Shown one piece after another: positions 29,304-40,056 of a DNA stretch of 64,000 nucleotides. The notes under the pieces are model-generated. The model did no database searches. It was not told where the DNA came from and saw only the letters and a program-made list of their open reading frames with translations. Position 1 is the first letter of the stretch, and every line of letters begins with the position of its first letter. Source of the stretch: Aureococcus anophagefferens (lineage: Eukaryota; Sar; Pelagophyceae; Pelagomonadales; Pelagomonadaceae); the NCBI RefSeq assembly GCF_000186865.1, contig NW_008705570.1, positions 450,941 through 514,940 on the forward strand. Direction: 5' to 3'. The translations under genes were made by a program, and so were the position numbers.

Positions 29304-30990
29304 GATGCGCGCGGCCCTCCGCTGGCTCGCCGTCGCCGGCGCGGTCGCCGGCGGCGACGACGTCGCCGGCGAAGACGTCGGCGCCGTGCGGACCTACCTG
29401 CGCGCCGTCTACCCCGCCGGGCGCGCGTCCATCGACGCCGCGAGCGACGCGCGCGTCGTCGCGCTCTACGAGTCCCTGGACTACTTCTACGACTGCGGCG
29501 AAGCGCGGCTGGGCGCGCTGTCGCCCCGCGGCGCCTGCGGGCCCGTCGCGGGGCTCCCCGCTCCGCCGCGGCCGCCGTACCTGCCCCCGGGCGCGTACTT
29601 CTCGGCGGCCGACGCGACGACGGACGAGCTCAGCGCCGAGGTCAAGGCCGCGGGCCTCGCGCGGGGGTCCTTCACGCGCTGGCGCGTCCTCGGCGTGCGC
29701 CTCGCGGCGCGCGCGCGCGTCCCCGAAAGCCTCCGCGCGGCCGTCGGCGCGCGCCTCGGCCCCGCGCCGAGCTGGACGAGCCCCGCGGCGATCGCGCGCT
29801 ACGCGCTGGACCCGCTGGGCCTCGACGGCGGCCGCGGCTTCGCCCGGCCGGAGGACCCGCGGCGCGGCCGCTTCGCCGTCGGCAACGCGAGCCGCTTCGA
29901 CGGCCTCAAACGGGGCGACGCCGTCGAGGTCGAGCAGTGCGGCGGCGCGGCCTGGGCCGAGAGCGGCTTCCCCCACGCGCGCGGCGGCGTCTTCGGCCTC
30001 TTCGCCAACGCCTGGAGGGGCACGGGCGTCTTCCTCCGCGTCGGCGAGCCCTTCGTGAGCAAGTCCAAGGCGACGGCCGTCGTCGGCATGCTCCGCGCCG
30101 TCGGCGCGCGCGACGGGGGCGACGACCGGCTCCACCGCGTCGCGGCGCTCCTGGGCCTGCGCGAGGCGGCGCTCCGCGACGTCGCGCGGCGCTACCCCGA
30201 TGCGGCGCTCGCGGACGCCGTCGCCGCGCTCCTCTTCGCGGGCGAGCCGCCCTGCCGGAGCGTCGGGGGCTACCGCCACGTCAAGGGCGTCTGGAACGCC
30301 TGGCGGTCCAGGGTCTGGGGCGCCGACGGAAACCTCGCGGCCCACCCGAGGCGCGTCGCCGACGACGTCGCGGACGCGCGGTCCCTCGGGCTCCACTGGT
30401 TCGCGGGCGTCTGCTCCGTGGGGCCCCGCAGCGACGGCAACGGCTGCCGCGACGTCCGCCGCTACCGGCGCGGCGACTGCCCCCACGCCTGGGCCGCCTG
30501 GGACGGCCTGCTCATGGTGCTGGCCTGCCTGCTCGGCGTCAAGACCTTGGTGCTCTCCGCGTCCGCGAACGACAACGGCCTCTTCCACGAGGAGGTCGTC
30601 GACTACGACGCGCCCGGCGGCTGGCGGGAGCGGTCCGAGGGGCTGAACTCGCCCAAGTGCCTCGCGCCCTTCGACGACGGCTTCGGCGCGCCGCGAAGGC
30701 GCGACGTCCGGCGCCACTACGCGTCCACGGGCAAGTTCGTGCTCAAGGACCCGCTCGGCGGGGCCACGGCGCCCTGCGACGCCGTGCCGCTCCCGCGGCG
30801 CGCCGACGCCGGCCTCGCGGCGCGGCCCGGGTCGGCCTGGAACGCGACGGGCGCGACGCCCCGCGGGTGCTACGCGGCGTGCCGGGGCGCGCTCTCGGAG
30901 GCGCACGCGACGATCGCCGTGGACCAGGTCGCCCCGGGGCACCACGGCCCGCCGGGCTGGGCCTTCGGCGACGCGCCGGCCTGGGACTAG
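29304..30990 (+). CDS. large secreted protein of unknown family
   Basis: One exon, 562 residues from the ATG at 29304. The N-terminus MRAALRWLAVAGAVAGGDD is a signal peptide. There are about ten cysteines, several in pairs (CGEARLGALSPRGACG; CYAACRG), and NAS/NAT glycosylation sequons. Recognisable phrases such as GGYRHVKGVWNAWRSRVWG, HWFAGVCSVGPRSDGNGC and LVLSASANDNGLFHEEVVDYD suggest an enzyme-like globular fold, perhaps a sulfatase- or lipase-like ectoprotein. No catalytic signature is certain, so no function is given. It converges on the receptor gene 10 bases away. Confidence 0.65.
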
Positions 30991-31000
30991 GGCGCGCGAA

Positions 31001-34000
31001 CTAGACGCGCGCCGCGCGCGGGAGCTCGACGCCCGCCTCCTCGTCGGTCGGCGTCTTCGGCGGCCGGAGGGCCAGGGAGTCGCGGGCGCCTTTGAAGCGG
31101 GCCTCCGGCGGCGGGTCCGGCGACCGCGGGGACTTGCGCAGCTGCCGCGGCGTGTAGTCCCGGAGGTGGCTCTGCCAAATTTCGGGCACGCGGAGGTCCG
31201 GCACGAAGTCCGGGACCTTCAACGTCCGGCCGATGTCGTGGAACTCCCTCGCGAGGTCCTTGATGGCCTTGCGCTCGCGGCCGATGTCGCTGAAGATCAG
31301 CACGGTCACCCCGAGGACGGCGAAGCACTGGAGCGCGATCATGTAGTACTGCACGTTGTCCGCGTTCGTCTTCGTCAGCAGCATGCTGAGCATGAGCAGG
31401 CACGTGATCCACTGGAGCGTCTCCGCTAGGATGTCGTCGGACCGGTCGACGAAGGGCTCGCAGTACCCGTAAAGCTTCAACGTCGCCATGGAGATCAGGA
31501 TCGCGACGACGATCCGCAGGATCATCGACGGGATGAGGAGCAGCGCCGACGTCGCCAGAAGCCGCCGCGCGGTCTCGACGACCTCCCAGTAGTAGTACTC
31601 GGGCTCGTAGGGCCCGTACAAGAGCTCGAGGTGGTGCACGGACACGGTCCGGTGCCGCACCTCCAAGGCGCGCGCGACGCGCTCGGGCCTGGGCAGGGAA
31701 AGGGTGCGAAATTCCCAACTTCAAAGGCTCCTATCTCGGTCATGTTCCACTCGTTTCGGCTGACTTTTGGACGAGCGATCATCTCTCGGAGCGCTCTCGA
31801 AACGTGGACGCTTGTTTTCAAAACAATCGCGCGCGGAACACACGTTGACGCGAACCCGAATCACCCTGTTCCCGCCCCGCGCTCGGGCCCGTCGTTCTCG
31901 AGCTCGCGCGCGACGCGGCCGTCGACGAGCGGGTCGAGCTCCGAGCGGTGGGACCAGAGCAACAGCGAGAACGCGAGGGGCACGCCGATGGGGTAGACGA
32001 AGATCATGATGCCCGCGTAGAGCTGGTAGTAGCGGTACGTCGGCCCCGTGCACCGGATGCCGCTGTCCACTCGCAGCCGGTGCGTGACGCCGACGCCGTC
32101 GCGGTCGTCGAGCGACTCGCAGGCAAAGAGGGAGATGCAGCAGGCGCTGACGACGGGGAAGATGCAGTAGAAGACGAGCACGCCCACGGCCGTCGTCGAC
32201 TTGCGCCAGCCGACCCAGTCGACCTCGTACCACGCGCCGTCGCCGTGGTCGTTGTAGTCGCCCAGGAGCATCTCGTCGACCCAGGACTCGTGGTGGCGCT
32301 GCTCCTTCGCGGGGACCTCGGGCGCCTCGTCCTCCGCCGCGGCCGGCGCGCCGCCGTCGGGGGGCGCGTCGACGGAGAGCGCGGCGCGCGCCCCGGGCGG
32401 CGGCGGCGGCGGCGCGTCGGACGAGAGCGCGCCGCGCGCGGCGGCGCGCGCGTCCGTCGGCGCCGCCCCGGGCCGCGCGGTCGCGGACCGATGGAGGAGC
32501 CGGCGCGCGTAGGCGACGTCCTCGTCCGAGTCGACGCCCGCGGGCGGCGGCGCCTCCGGCGACGGCGGCGCCTCCGGCGACGGCGGCGCCTCCGGCGACG
32601 GCGGCGCCTCCGGCGACGGCGGCGCCTCCGGCGACGGCGGCGCCTCCGGCGGCGTCGGCGCGCCGTCGTCCGCCGTCGGCGGCGCGGCGCCGCCGTCGGA
32701 GCCGTCGTCCGGCGGCGGCGGCGCGGCGAAGGACACGGATTCCTCCCAGTCGCCGTCGTCGTCGGCCGCGGGCGCGGGCGCGCGCTCGACGCAGGACGTC
32801 CGCGCGGGCGCCCTGCACGTCGTCCGCCAGACGTGGAGGCAGAGGCGCGCGACCGCCGCGAGCGCGACGATGGCGACGGTCACGACGATGGGCAGGATCG
32901 TGTTCGCCAGCAGCTCGTCGTAGAAGTTGGCGCCGCCCGTGAGCAGGCAGGCCATGGGGAGGATGAGCGAGATGTTCGGGTTCACGACGGCGAGCGCCTT
33001 GGCCACCTTGTGGTAGCCCGACGGGTACCGGAGCGCCGGCACGACGGACGGCATGGAGTAGACGACCTGCGCGGCGACGAAGACGACCTTCCACTTGGAG
33101 CGCAGCTTGTTGCGGAGGCGCATCATGGCCCCCGACCGCTGGGACCCGGCGCCCGTGTCGCTGTAGTTCGCGGCGGCCATCTGGAGCAGGAAGAAGAGCA
33201 GGAGCACCGTGCCGACGCCGAGGAAGAGGAGCGTGAGCACGTAGCGGAAGCCGACGCCCGAGCCGCACTCCTTGCAGAAGTGCTCGTCGGCCGCGTCGAT
33301 CCAGAAGTGGTCGTTGCAGAGGCCGCAGTAGGGCCCGTAGTTGTCGTGGCGCTCGCTGCACATGACGCGCCCGGCCTCCTTGGGGCAGATCTTCTCGTTG
33401 CCGCCGACGCAGGGCAGCGCCTCCGTCGACGCCGTCGACATGCGCATGTAGCCCGCCTCGAGCAGGAGCCTGTGCCGAAACCAAATCTTCAACCCGACTT
33501 CAATGTGAGCGTATGCGACCGTTTTGACGCAAGGCTTTCTGCTCTGCTTCGAGAACTCGCTGAGAGCAATCGATTCGTCCAAAAATCAGCCGAATCGACT
33601 TCGATTTGACCGAGCTAGAGAATTCTCAAGTTTGGTGGGGACCCCCCAAACCAGTGGTTGGTTTCGGCACAGGCAGGAGCGTCTCCGTCGCCACGCCGCC
33701 CGCGCCGCAGTCGAAGTGGTCCGGGCACTCCGCGCAGCGCGCCACGCCCTCGGTGTCGACGTCGCCGCCGAAGTAGGTCCCGTAGGGGCAGGAGAGCGGC
33801 TCGACGTAGACGAGGCCCCAGTCGAGGCCGTACTCGTTCGCGAAGCGCTGATACGTCACGAAGCCGTTCTCGTCGACGCCGTCGGTGCGGTCCTCGTCGA
33901 GCGCGACGTAGACGACGGGCGCGCCCGGCGCGGCGCTGTGGATGCCCAGCTCGCGGATGAGGCCGCTGGACCGCCGGATGCGCCGGTCCGAGTGGTTGTA

Positions 34001-34937
34001 GGCGTCCTGGAGCTGGACCTCGGCGCCGTCGACGAGCTCGTCGTCGGGCACGTCGACCTTGCCGCGCTGGCTGCAGGCCGTCATGCGGCCCGTGTCGAGC
34101 TCGAAGGCGTAGGTGATCATGCTCTCGGACGCGCCCTGGTGGAAGGCGCCGTCGAGGGTCGCGAGGACGACGCCCGTGCAGGTCACGCCGACGAAGTCGC
34201 ACCGTCGCGAGTCCTCGCCGCAGTGGGTCACTGAAAGCGCCGTGGGCGCCAGCAGGGGCGCGCAGAGCGCCATGGCGTGCGTGCCGATGGTCATGTCGCG
34301 GTAGATCGCGCTCCAGGCCTACGAAGCGTGACGGTGACGATTTCCCATCGTCTTCCCACCCACCATCTCTCGAACATCGTCGCGGCCACGGGACGCTGCT
34401 CCAGGCCGACGCGTTGAACGACGCCGCGACGTCCGCGTACCAATCCCGGGTCCGCGCGTCGTAGTCCGCGGCGTCGAAGGTCGCCGCGCGGCCGCCCGCG
34501 ACCCGGTCGACGGCGAAGTACTCGCGGCAGGGGGCGCCGACGCCGTAGGCGCCGCAGGCCCAGGACTCGTTGGCCATGAAGCCCTGGGCGACGGACCCGT
34601 TGAGCAACACGCCCTCGTTGTAGTAGCCGAGGAAGCCGCCGTCCTCGAAGGCCGCCCAGAGGTGGTAGACGCTGGCGTCCACGGAGGTCATGTGCGCGTA
34701 GAGCGCGTGGGCGACGGCGTCCCGGCCGGCGGCCGTCGCCCAGGGCGCGTCGGCGCCGAGATAAAAGTTCGTCGCCGCGCCGGCCTGGGTGACGATGGAC
34801 GTCTGGATCGCCTCCGCGAGGCGCGCGTCGAGCGCCTGGGAGGCCCAGCTCACGTAGGACGTCTCGGCCGCGACGTAGGTGTCCACGGCGCGGGCCGCGC
34901 GGGCGACGAGCGCCAGCGCGAGGAAGGCAATCCCCAT
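31001..34937 (-). CDS. multi-pass membrane receptor with extracellular Cache-like domain
   Basis: Exons on the minus strand: 34937-34407, 34318-33681, 33470-31889 and 31680-31001, three introns. Order: signal peptide (IAFLALALVARAARA); a dCache-type sensor (ALDARLAEAIQ...YFAVDRVAGG...DYDARTRDWYAD, ending with ASAWSAIYRDMTIG across intron 1); a Cys-rich throat (CPYGTYFGGD...CAECPDHFDCG); LLLEAGYMRMS; then CSERHDNYGPYCGLCNDHFW. Several membrane helices flank a long cytosolic loop with five APPSPE repeats. The final block, YGPYEPEYYYWEVVETARRLLATSALLLI, is typical of stramenopile TRP/GPCR-like receptors. It probably senses a small extracellular ligand. All joins keep frame, and each intron shows an 8-bp border repeat. 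Confidence 0.82.
31689..31880 (-). mobile_element. introner copy 4 (192 bp), in receptor gene
   Basis: Flanked by a perfect 8-bp duplication gctcgggc (31681-31688 and 31881-31888). The left end is ctgggcagggaaagggtg; the right end, inverted, is gcggggcgggaacagggtg and has drifted. The intron on the minus strand is 31888-31689, GC-AG, phase 2 (NDG-PERVAR). The element is reversed relative to the host, so the acceptor CAG comes from the opposite terminal repeat to that used in the forward copies. Confidence 0.92.
32552..32655. repeat. 18-bp tandem repeat encoding APPSPE
   Basis: The unit ggcgcctccggcgacggc is repeated about five times in perfect register, adding (APPSPE)n to the cytosolic loop of the receptor. 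Such repeats usually vary in number between strains. Confidence 0.9.
33471..33672 (-). mobile_element. introner copy 5 (202 bp), divergent subfamily with different termini
   Basis: The ends form a perfect 15-bp inverted repeat (ctgtgccgaaaccaa at 33471; ttggtttcggcacag to 33672) unlike the GGGCAG ends of the other copies. A perfect 8-bp duplication gcaggagc lies at 33463-33470 and 33673-33680. The core shares ttcggctgatttttggacga (minus strand, 33594-33575) with the other copies. The intron on the minus strand is 33680-33471, GC-AG, phase 2 (ATET-LLLEAG). Confidence 0.9.
34319..34406 (-). repeat. 88-bp intron with perfect 8-bp border duplication
   Basis: Intron 1 of the receptor. The 8-mer ctccaggc (minus gcctggag) is found at 34311-34318 and again at 34399-34406. 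The GC donor is inside one copy and TAG precedes the other; phase 0. No introner core or clear inverted ends remain, so it is either a degraded introner or a different small element. Confidence 0.7.
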
Positions 34938-35028
34938 CGTGCTTACCGGGGCAGCCGACACAGCCGCCACGGTGCCGACTTCAAGGGGCTGCCCCATTCG
35001 TAATCTCCCGGTGCGCGGCCCGCGCGCG

Positions 35029-35781
35029 ATGGGGACGAGCATGCAGGGCTGCCTCGACACGGTGCTCAAGGCCGCCGAGGACACCTACGAGAAGTGCTCC
35101 CACGCCACGCGGCGCGTGCTCACGGGCATCGAGAACACGTGCTGCCGGTCCATCATCTCGAAGACGCGGACGCGGTCCGCGCTGCTCGTGGGCCTCGACA
35201 ACGCGGGCAAGACGAGCGTCCTCTGCTGCCTGCCGCCCGTGCGGGACAAACTGCACCGCTGGATGGTCGCCAACGACGTCGAGGAGCTGTTCACGGCGCC
35301 GACGACGTCCATGCAGCTCGTCACGTTCAAGCAGGCGCGGTCGTCGCAGCACCGGTGCCACCGGCGGGCCATCGTGTCCTGGCGCATCTGGGACTGCAGC
35401 GGCCAGGGCCGCTACCGGTCGCTCTGGATGTCCTACTGCTCCCAGGTCCAGGCGGTCATCTTCGTCGTCGACGTCACCGACGTCGACCGCGTCGCGATCG
35501 CGCGCCGCGAGCTCCACACGCTCTACGCGCACCCGGCGCTCAAGGCGCTGCCCCTGCTCATCCTCGCCAACAAGTGCGACGGGTCGACGGCGACGCCCCT
35601 GAAGCCGCCGGAGGGCGGCGCGAAGGCGCCCCTGAACGCGGAGGCCGTCAAGGCCGCGCTGAACCTCGAGACGCTCCAGCTCCACCTCCGCCTCGACCTC
35701 AAGGTCATCGAGACGTCCGCCGAGAGCGGCAAGGGCGTCGAGACCGCCTTCCAGTGGGTCACGGATAAGGTCCGGTGGTGA
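35029..35781 (+). CDS. ARL6-like Arf-family small GTPase
   Basis: One exon, 250 residues from the ATG at 35029; Gly2 (MGTSMQGC) could be myristoylated or Cys8 palmitoylated. G1 is GLDNAGKTS. The switch II region is WDCSGQGRYRSLW, where Ser replaces the usual Gly; the SGQGRYR-LW form is that of ARL6 rather than Arf. G4 is NKCD, and a TSA-like G5 is ETSAESGKG. An insert of about 20 residues after switch I (QARSSQHRCHRRA) and a proline loop (GSTATPLKPPEGGAKAP) are extra. ARL6/BBS3 normally recruits the BBSome to ciliary membranes. A membrane-trafficking role is likely here, but the cilium link is inference. Confidence 0.75.
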   Translation: MGTSMQGCLDTVLKAAEDTYEKCSHATRRVLTGIENTCCRSIISKTRTRSALLVGLDNAGKTSVLCCLPPVRDKLHRWMVANDVEELFTAPTTSMQLVTFKQARSSQHRCHRRAIVSWRIWDCSGQGRYRSLWMSYCSQVQAVIFVVDVTDVDRVAIARRELHTLYAHPALKALPLLILANKCDGSTATPLKPPEGGAKAPLNAEAVKAALNLETLQLHLRLDLKVIETSAESGKGVETAFQWVTDKVRW

Positions 35782-35788
35782 ACCACGC

Positions 35789-36728
35789 TTAGGGCGTCTT
35801 CGTCAGTTTCAAAAAGAGGACGAGGGCGTAGCGCTCGCCGGTCGTGATGGGGCAGCCCTGGTGCCAGACGCGCGCATCCAGGAAAATGCAGTCGCCGGGC
35901 TTCATGGCGTAGTCGTGCTCCGCGGGCGGCCTTCCGCCGTCCCAGACCTTGAGCCCGCCGCCCGCGAAGGGCGCGTCCGTCGGGAGCGCGAGGATCACGG
36001 AGCCGTCGACGTTGGCGCCGTCGATGTGCTTCTGGAGCTCGCGCTCGTCGGGCATGGGCCGGTAGCGCGTGAGGAAGCAGTTCATGACCGCGGCGTCGCA
36101 GCGCGAGAGCCCGAAGCGCTCCGCGTACCAGGCCTCGAAGCGAAGTCGGCACAGCTCCATGACGTCGCCCATGACGTCGACCATGGGCGCGTGGGGCATG
36201 ATCTTCGGCTTCCATTTTTCCAGTACCACTAAATAGCACGAGATCTTCCACCTGTCGCCGTACCGGCTGTGGCGGCCGTAGTCGAGGGCCTGCTGCACGT
36301 AGGCCGCCTTGACCGCGGGGAAGCGCTCGGCGAGGAGTGTAGGCGACACGGCGCCGCGCACGAGCGCGTGCTTGAGCCGCCGCGCCGCGGTCCCCGGGCC
36401 GAAGTCCGACGCGCGCGGCGGCGCCGCGGCCGCGAGTGTGGCGACGAGTCTTCGCGCGTCGGCGAGCACGGACCCGGCGCTCGAGCCGCACTTCTTTTTG
36501 GCGTAGCTCGCCAGGGCCTTCTCCGCGAAGGCGTCGCCGGCGCTGTTGGTGACGACGAGGAAGGCCGTCTTGTTGAGCGCTTTCAGCTGCGCCAGGAGCT
36601 CCTGGAGCTCCCGCGCGACCGTCGCCGCCTCGTCGCGCTTTTTGTGGTGTCGTCGCAGGACGTCGAAGGCGAGGAGCGCGGCGACGGCCGCCGCCGGCGC
36701 GGCGAGGCGCGCAGCCGACAAGGCCATG
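35789..36728 (-). CDS. 2OG-Fe(II) oxygenase with N-terminal membrane anchor
   Basis: Single exon, ATG at 36728. A hydrophobic N-terminal helix (LAAPAAAVAALLAFDVLRR) would anchor it in the ER or Golgi, followed by a helical region. The catalytic core shows LQKHIDGANVDGSVILALP (His-x-Asp), GLKVWDGG, KPGDCIFLDARVWHQGCPITTGERYALVLFLKL (distal His and the 2OG-binding Arg). This is a prolyl-4-hydroxylase-like architecture; the substrate is probably protein. Its start codon abuts the left target duplication of the 3.26-kb element, so its promoter was split from the divergent TLC gene by that insertion. Confidence 0.82.
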
Positions 36729-36957
36729 CGCCCTAGGGCAGTCCACGATAACAACCCTCCGCCGGGACCCGGTTTGGCTGACCGTGAGGTAGATGTTGGC
36801 TGGCTGGCTGGCTGGCCAATGAGAGCCACCCATTCGGCAGCCCGGCAGCTAGTCATTCGAAAGCAGACGTCGCCAGTCGCGTCGCCTGTCGTCTCGTCCG
36901 CCGCGGGGGCGCGCCCCGCGACCACGGTTCCGGGTGCGGCGCGTGGCCTCCGGCGTC

Positions 36958-39898
36958 ATGACCGCGACGGCGAAGCGAGAGTGGGAAGCTCTTCGCCTCC
37001 CTACTCCGACCGACGAGGACGACGGGTACGACGACCGCGGCTTCTATTTCTTCGAGTTCGACGTGGACGGCGCGACGCACAGGCTCGTCACGCGGAAGCG
37101 CGACAAGGCCCTCGGGTGCGCGGACCCCGAGTGCACCTCCGGGACCGGCGACGACAAGGACTACTTCTGGTTCGGCGAGTCGACGTTCCATCGAGGGCGC
37201 TCGAACGCGGTGAAGCACTACAGGGGGAGCGCCCACACGGCCAAGCCCAAGAAGGCCCCCCCGCTGCTCAAGGGGCAGACATTCTTCACCATTCGTAAAG
37301 CGCCAGCGTCAGCGCCGGCGCCGGCGCCCGCGACCGCGCGGGACCTTGTCCCAGCGGACGAGCAGCTCGAGGTCCAGTCCGACGGCGAGGACGGCGTCTT
37401 CGTCGCGCCCGCCGCCCCCGCCGCGTCGGGCGACAACACCGACGACGAGATCGAAACGTCGCAGCTCGGCGTCCGCGCGCGCGCACGCTCCGTGACCGGC
37501 GCCCATAGGTCGACGACGCCGCCGCCGCCGCGCGGCTTCGTCGTGACGAGCTACGCCCCCGCGGTCAAGCGCGCGCGCATGGACGACCAGGCGCGTCAAT
37601 CCATGGCGGAGCGGCGCTCGACGCTCCTCGCGGGCACCGCCCGTGGCGACCAGCGCCCGGCGGCGGCGGCGGCGACGTCGACGTCCGTCGCGACCAGGAC
37701 CCCCGCGGGGGGCGACTTCGCCGGCGACTACTCCGTCATGCTCGGCGGCTTCGAGGACTACTTCGAGGCGCCGCTCTCTGAGCGGAGCAACGCGGCGACG
37801 TGCTGCGGGGTGGAGCACGAGTTCGAGGCGCCGCTCTCCTACAACTTCCCTCACGACCTCCGCTCCGTCGTGCCCGGCCTCAACTTCTACTACGATGCGA
37901 GGACGGACTGCGTCCGGTCGACGAAGTGCGAGCTCATCGTCTTCGGCGACGACGTGAGCTGCGGCGCGTGCATCGGCGTCCCAAACGAGGGCGAGTACCT
38001 GGAACACGCCGAGGTGCGCGCGCGGATCGTCGACCTCGGCGCCTCCAATATCAGCAAGGTCTACCTGACGAACGCGCAGAAGGACCAGGGGCAGCGCCGC
38101 TTCTACGAGCGGTCCGAGCGTCTCCGGCTGGCCCTACTCGGACGCGATCGACGTCTCGCGACGGCCATGCGCAAGCTCGACACCTACAAGCAGCTGATGG
38201 TGCTGATCGCGACGAACAAGCTCTCAAGGGTGCGCGAGCTCTTCGCGCTCCAGCTGCGGCGCGGCGCGTCGCCGCACGCCATGATCGACGTCTTCAAGAA
38301 GGCCGCCTCGGGCTTGTACCGGCCCAAGCAGTACGACGACGAGCAGATCGCGGAGACGGTCCTGGCCTGGCGCCTCGGCGCCCACAGCCTCGTCTACGCC
38401 CTGAACCACTCGAACTCTGCCGGCCTCGCGTCGCTGTCTACGGCGAAACGCCGCGGCAAGATAGACGCGTTCTACGCCTGCGTGGAGGACGTGAGCCACG
38501 GCGTCGACGAGTCGCTCCTGCGGATCCGGCTCAACCTCGAGCCGTTGTGGGGATCCTCAGAGNNNNNNNNNNNNNNNNNNNNNNNNNNNNNNNNNNNNNN
38601 NNNNNNNNNNNNTCGTCCTCACGCCCGCCGGCGCGACCTGGGCCATCGTCTACCCTGAGAGCTTCAGTTACGCGTCGTCGAAGTCGTCGGCCGTGATCAA
38701 GAGCGACGCGTTCTGCGACAAGAGCTCCAAGATGACCTGCTCCATCGTCAAGCCCAAGCTCGCCGGCGATGCCCTGGTCTGGTACCACGGCGTGGACCTC
38801 GCCGAGCGGCTCAAGGACGTCTCCACGGCGGGCGCGATCACGTTCAACCCTGGGATCGTGGCGGAAGACGCGGCCGCCGCGGACGAGCCGCGGGACCTGA
38901 AGCTCAAGCTCTCGATCGGCGTGGCGGAGCTCGAGACGCTGCTCCACGTCCAGTACCAGGCCCGCGGCGACATCGACATGCCGACGCCCAAGTCGCGCGT
39001 CGTGCCGTACCTCGACGCCGACGACGTGCCGCTCTTCGTCGCGGCCGGGTCCCAGCAGGCGGCCACGTCCATCGGCACGCACCAGGACTCCAAGAAGGAC
39101 GAGAAGATCGTGTGCGGCGTCGCCGGCTGCAACCAGGTCTTCACGCGCGGGAAGATGCTCCAGCACGCGGGCTACCACATCATGGTGAAGGACGACGTCG
39201 GCCACGAGATGCCGTGCGGCCTGTGCGCGGCGCGGCCCCAGGCCCAGCACGTCGTCGACGACGAGGCCTGCCCCGGTTGTCCGGCCTGGCTCGAGAAGAA
39301 GAAGAGGACCCTGAAGCCGTACGTGAAGTGCAAGGTCGTGGGCAAGATCGCGTACCAACAAAGCGCGAAGACGAGCAAATGCACGTGGAACGCGCCCTGC
39401 ACGAACCACCTCATCGAGTGCCCGGAGTGCAAGAGGAATAAGACGGCGACGAAGCAGTTCTTCTGGAAGTACAAGTGCATGCGGGCGCACTGGCGCCGCG
39501 TGCACCCGACGATCTCGATGCCGGCGGACCTCGTCAAGGAGCTCCAGCTCGACCCGCTGGAGTGCCAGTGGCTGAAGACGTTCGCCACGTCGTCGCTCCA
39601 AGGCGGCCAGGCGCGGAAGCGGGCGCTCGGGGCCAGGGACGCGGACGCGGACGCGGGCGACAAAGCGCGACGCCAAGTCGCGCGCCTCGACGAGGCCCTG
39701 GCGCCCGCCCTGGCGCCCGCCCTGGCGCCCGCCCCGGCGCCCGCCCCGGCGCCCACCCCGGCGCCCACCCCGGCGTCCACCCCGGCGACCGCCCCGGCGA
39801 CCGCCCCGGCGACCGCCCCGGCCGACCGCCTCTACGCGACTACCGGCGCGGACCGCGCCGCGCGTGCTGCGCGCGCACGCGGTAGGCGCGCGTTGTAG
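36958..39898 (+). CDS. zinc-finger protein of the 3.26-kb element (candidate transposase)
   Basis: One open frame from the ATG at 36958 to the gap (38563-38612), continuing after it to TAG at 39898. The N-terminus has a BED/C2H2-like finger (CADPEC...AVKHYRGSAH). The middle is helical (RVRELFALQLRRGASPHAMIDVF, LAWRLGAHSLVYALNHS), a pattern I associate from memory with large uncharacterised, probably transposon-borne proteins of fungi. The end has a double zinc-binding region (CGVAGCNQVFTRGKMLQHAGYH, CGLC, CPGC, CTWNAPCTNHLIECPECKRN) and an Ala/Pro-rich repeat tail. No complete DDE-type catalytic triad can be pointed to; the gap may hide it. Transposase function is inferred from the inverted-repeat context. 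Confidence 0.55.
38563..38612. other. assembly gap of 50 N
   Basis: Interrupts the candidate transposase gene; true length unknown. The frame can continue on both sides. Confidence 0.99.
39705..39825 (+). repeat. 12-bp tandem repeat coding an Ala/Pro/Thr tail
   Basis: Units of the form gcgcccgccctg, ccggcgcccacc and ccggcgaccgcc repeat about ten times at the 3' end of the element's gene. Confidence 0.85.
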
Positions 39899-40056
39899 AG
39901 GCTGTAGCGAGGTGTCGTTTCGTGGACCGGACGTCCCTGGCTGGCTGGCTGGGTCGACCCCCGGCGGCTGGCTGCGGTCTTGGCCTGCCCTTGATGCGCC
40001 TTCACTTTGTGACAAATTGTGTGCATCGTTGAGGGCACCTCGAGGCGACGACGACG

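Larger units (their letters stand above)
36735..39993 (+). mobile_element. 3.26-kb inverted-repeat element, candidate autonomous partner of the introners
   Basis: The left end (36735, tagggcagtccacgataac...) and the reverse complement of the right end (from 39993, caagggcaggccaagaccgc...) agree at 24 of 33 aligned positions. The 7-mer atgcgcc flanks both sides (36727-36733 and 39994-40000), a 7-8 bp target duplication. The ends share AGGGCAG, and on the right CAAGA, with the introner ends cagggcagcacaagag. A GGCT run lies inside each end (about 36799 and 39938). One long gene fills the element. It sits between two divergent genes, not inside an intron. A gap at 38563-38612 interrupts it. Confidence 0.65.

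Noticed and set aside
36796..36815. GGCT-run pair at 36799 and 39938 as the terminal repeats of the 3.26-kb element
   Set aside because: They lie in the same direction, not inverted, and are simple-sequence; the real ends are 60 bases further out.
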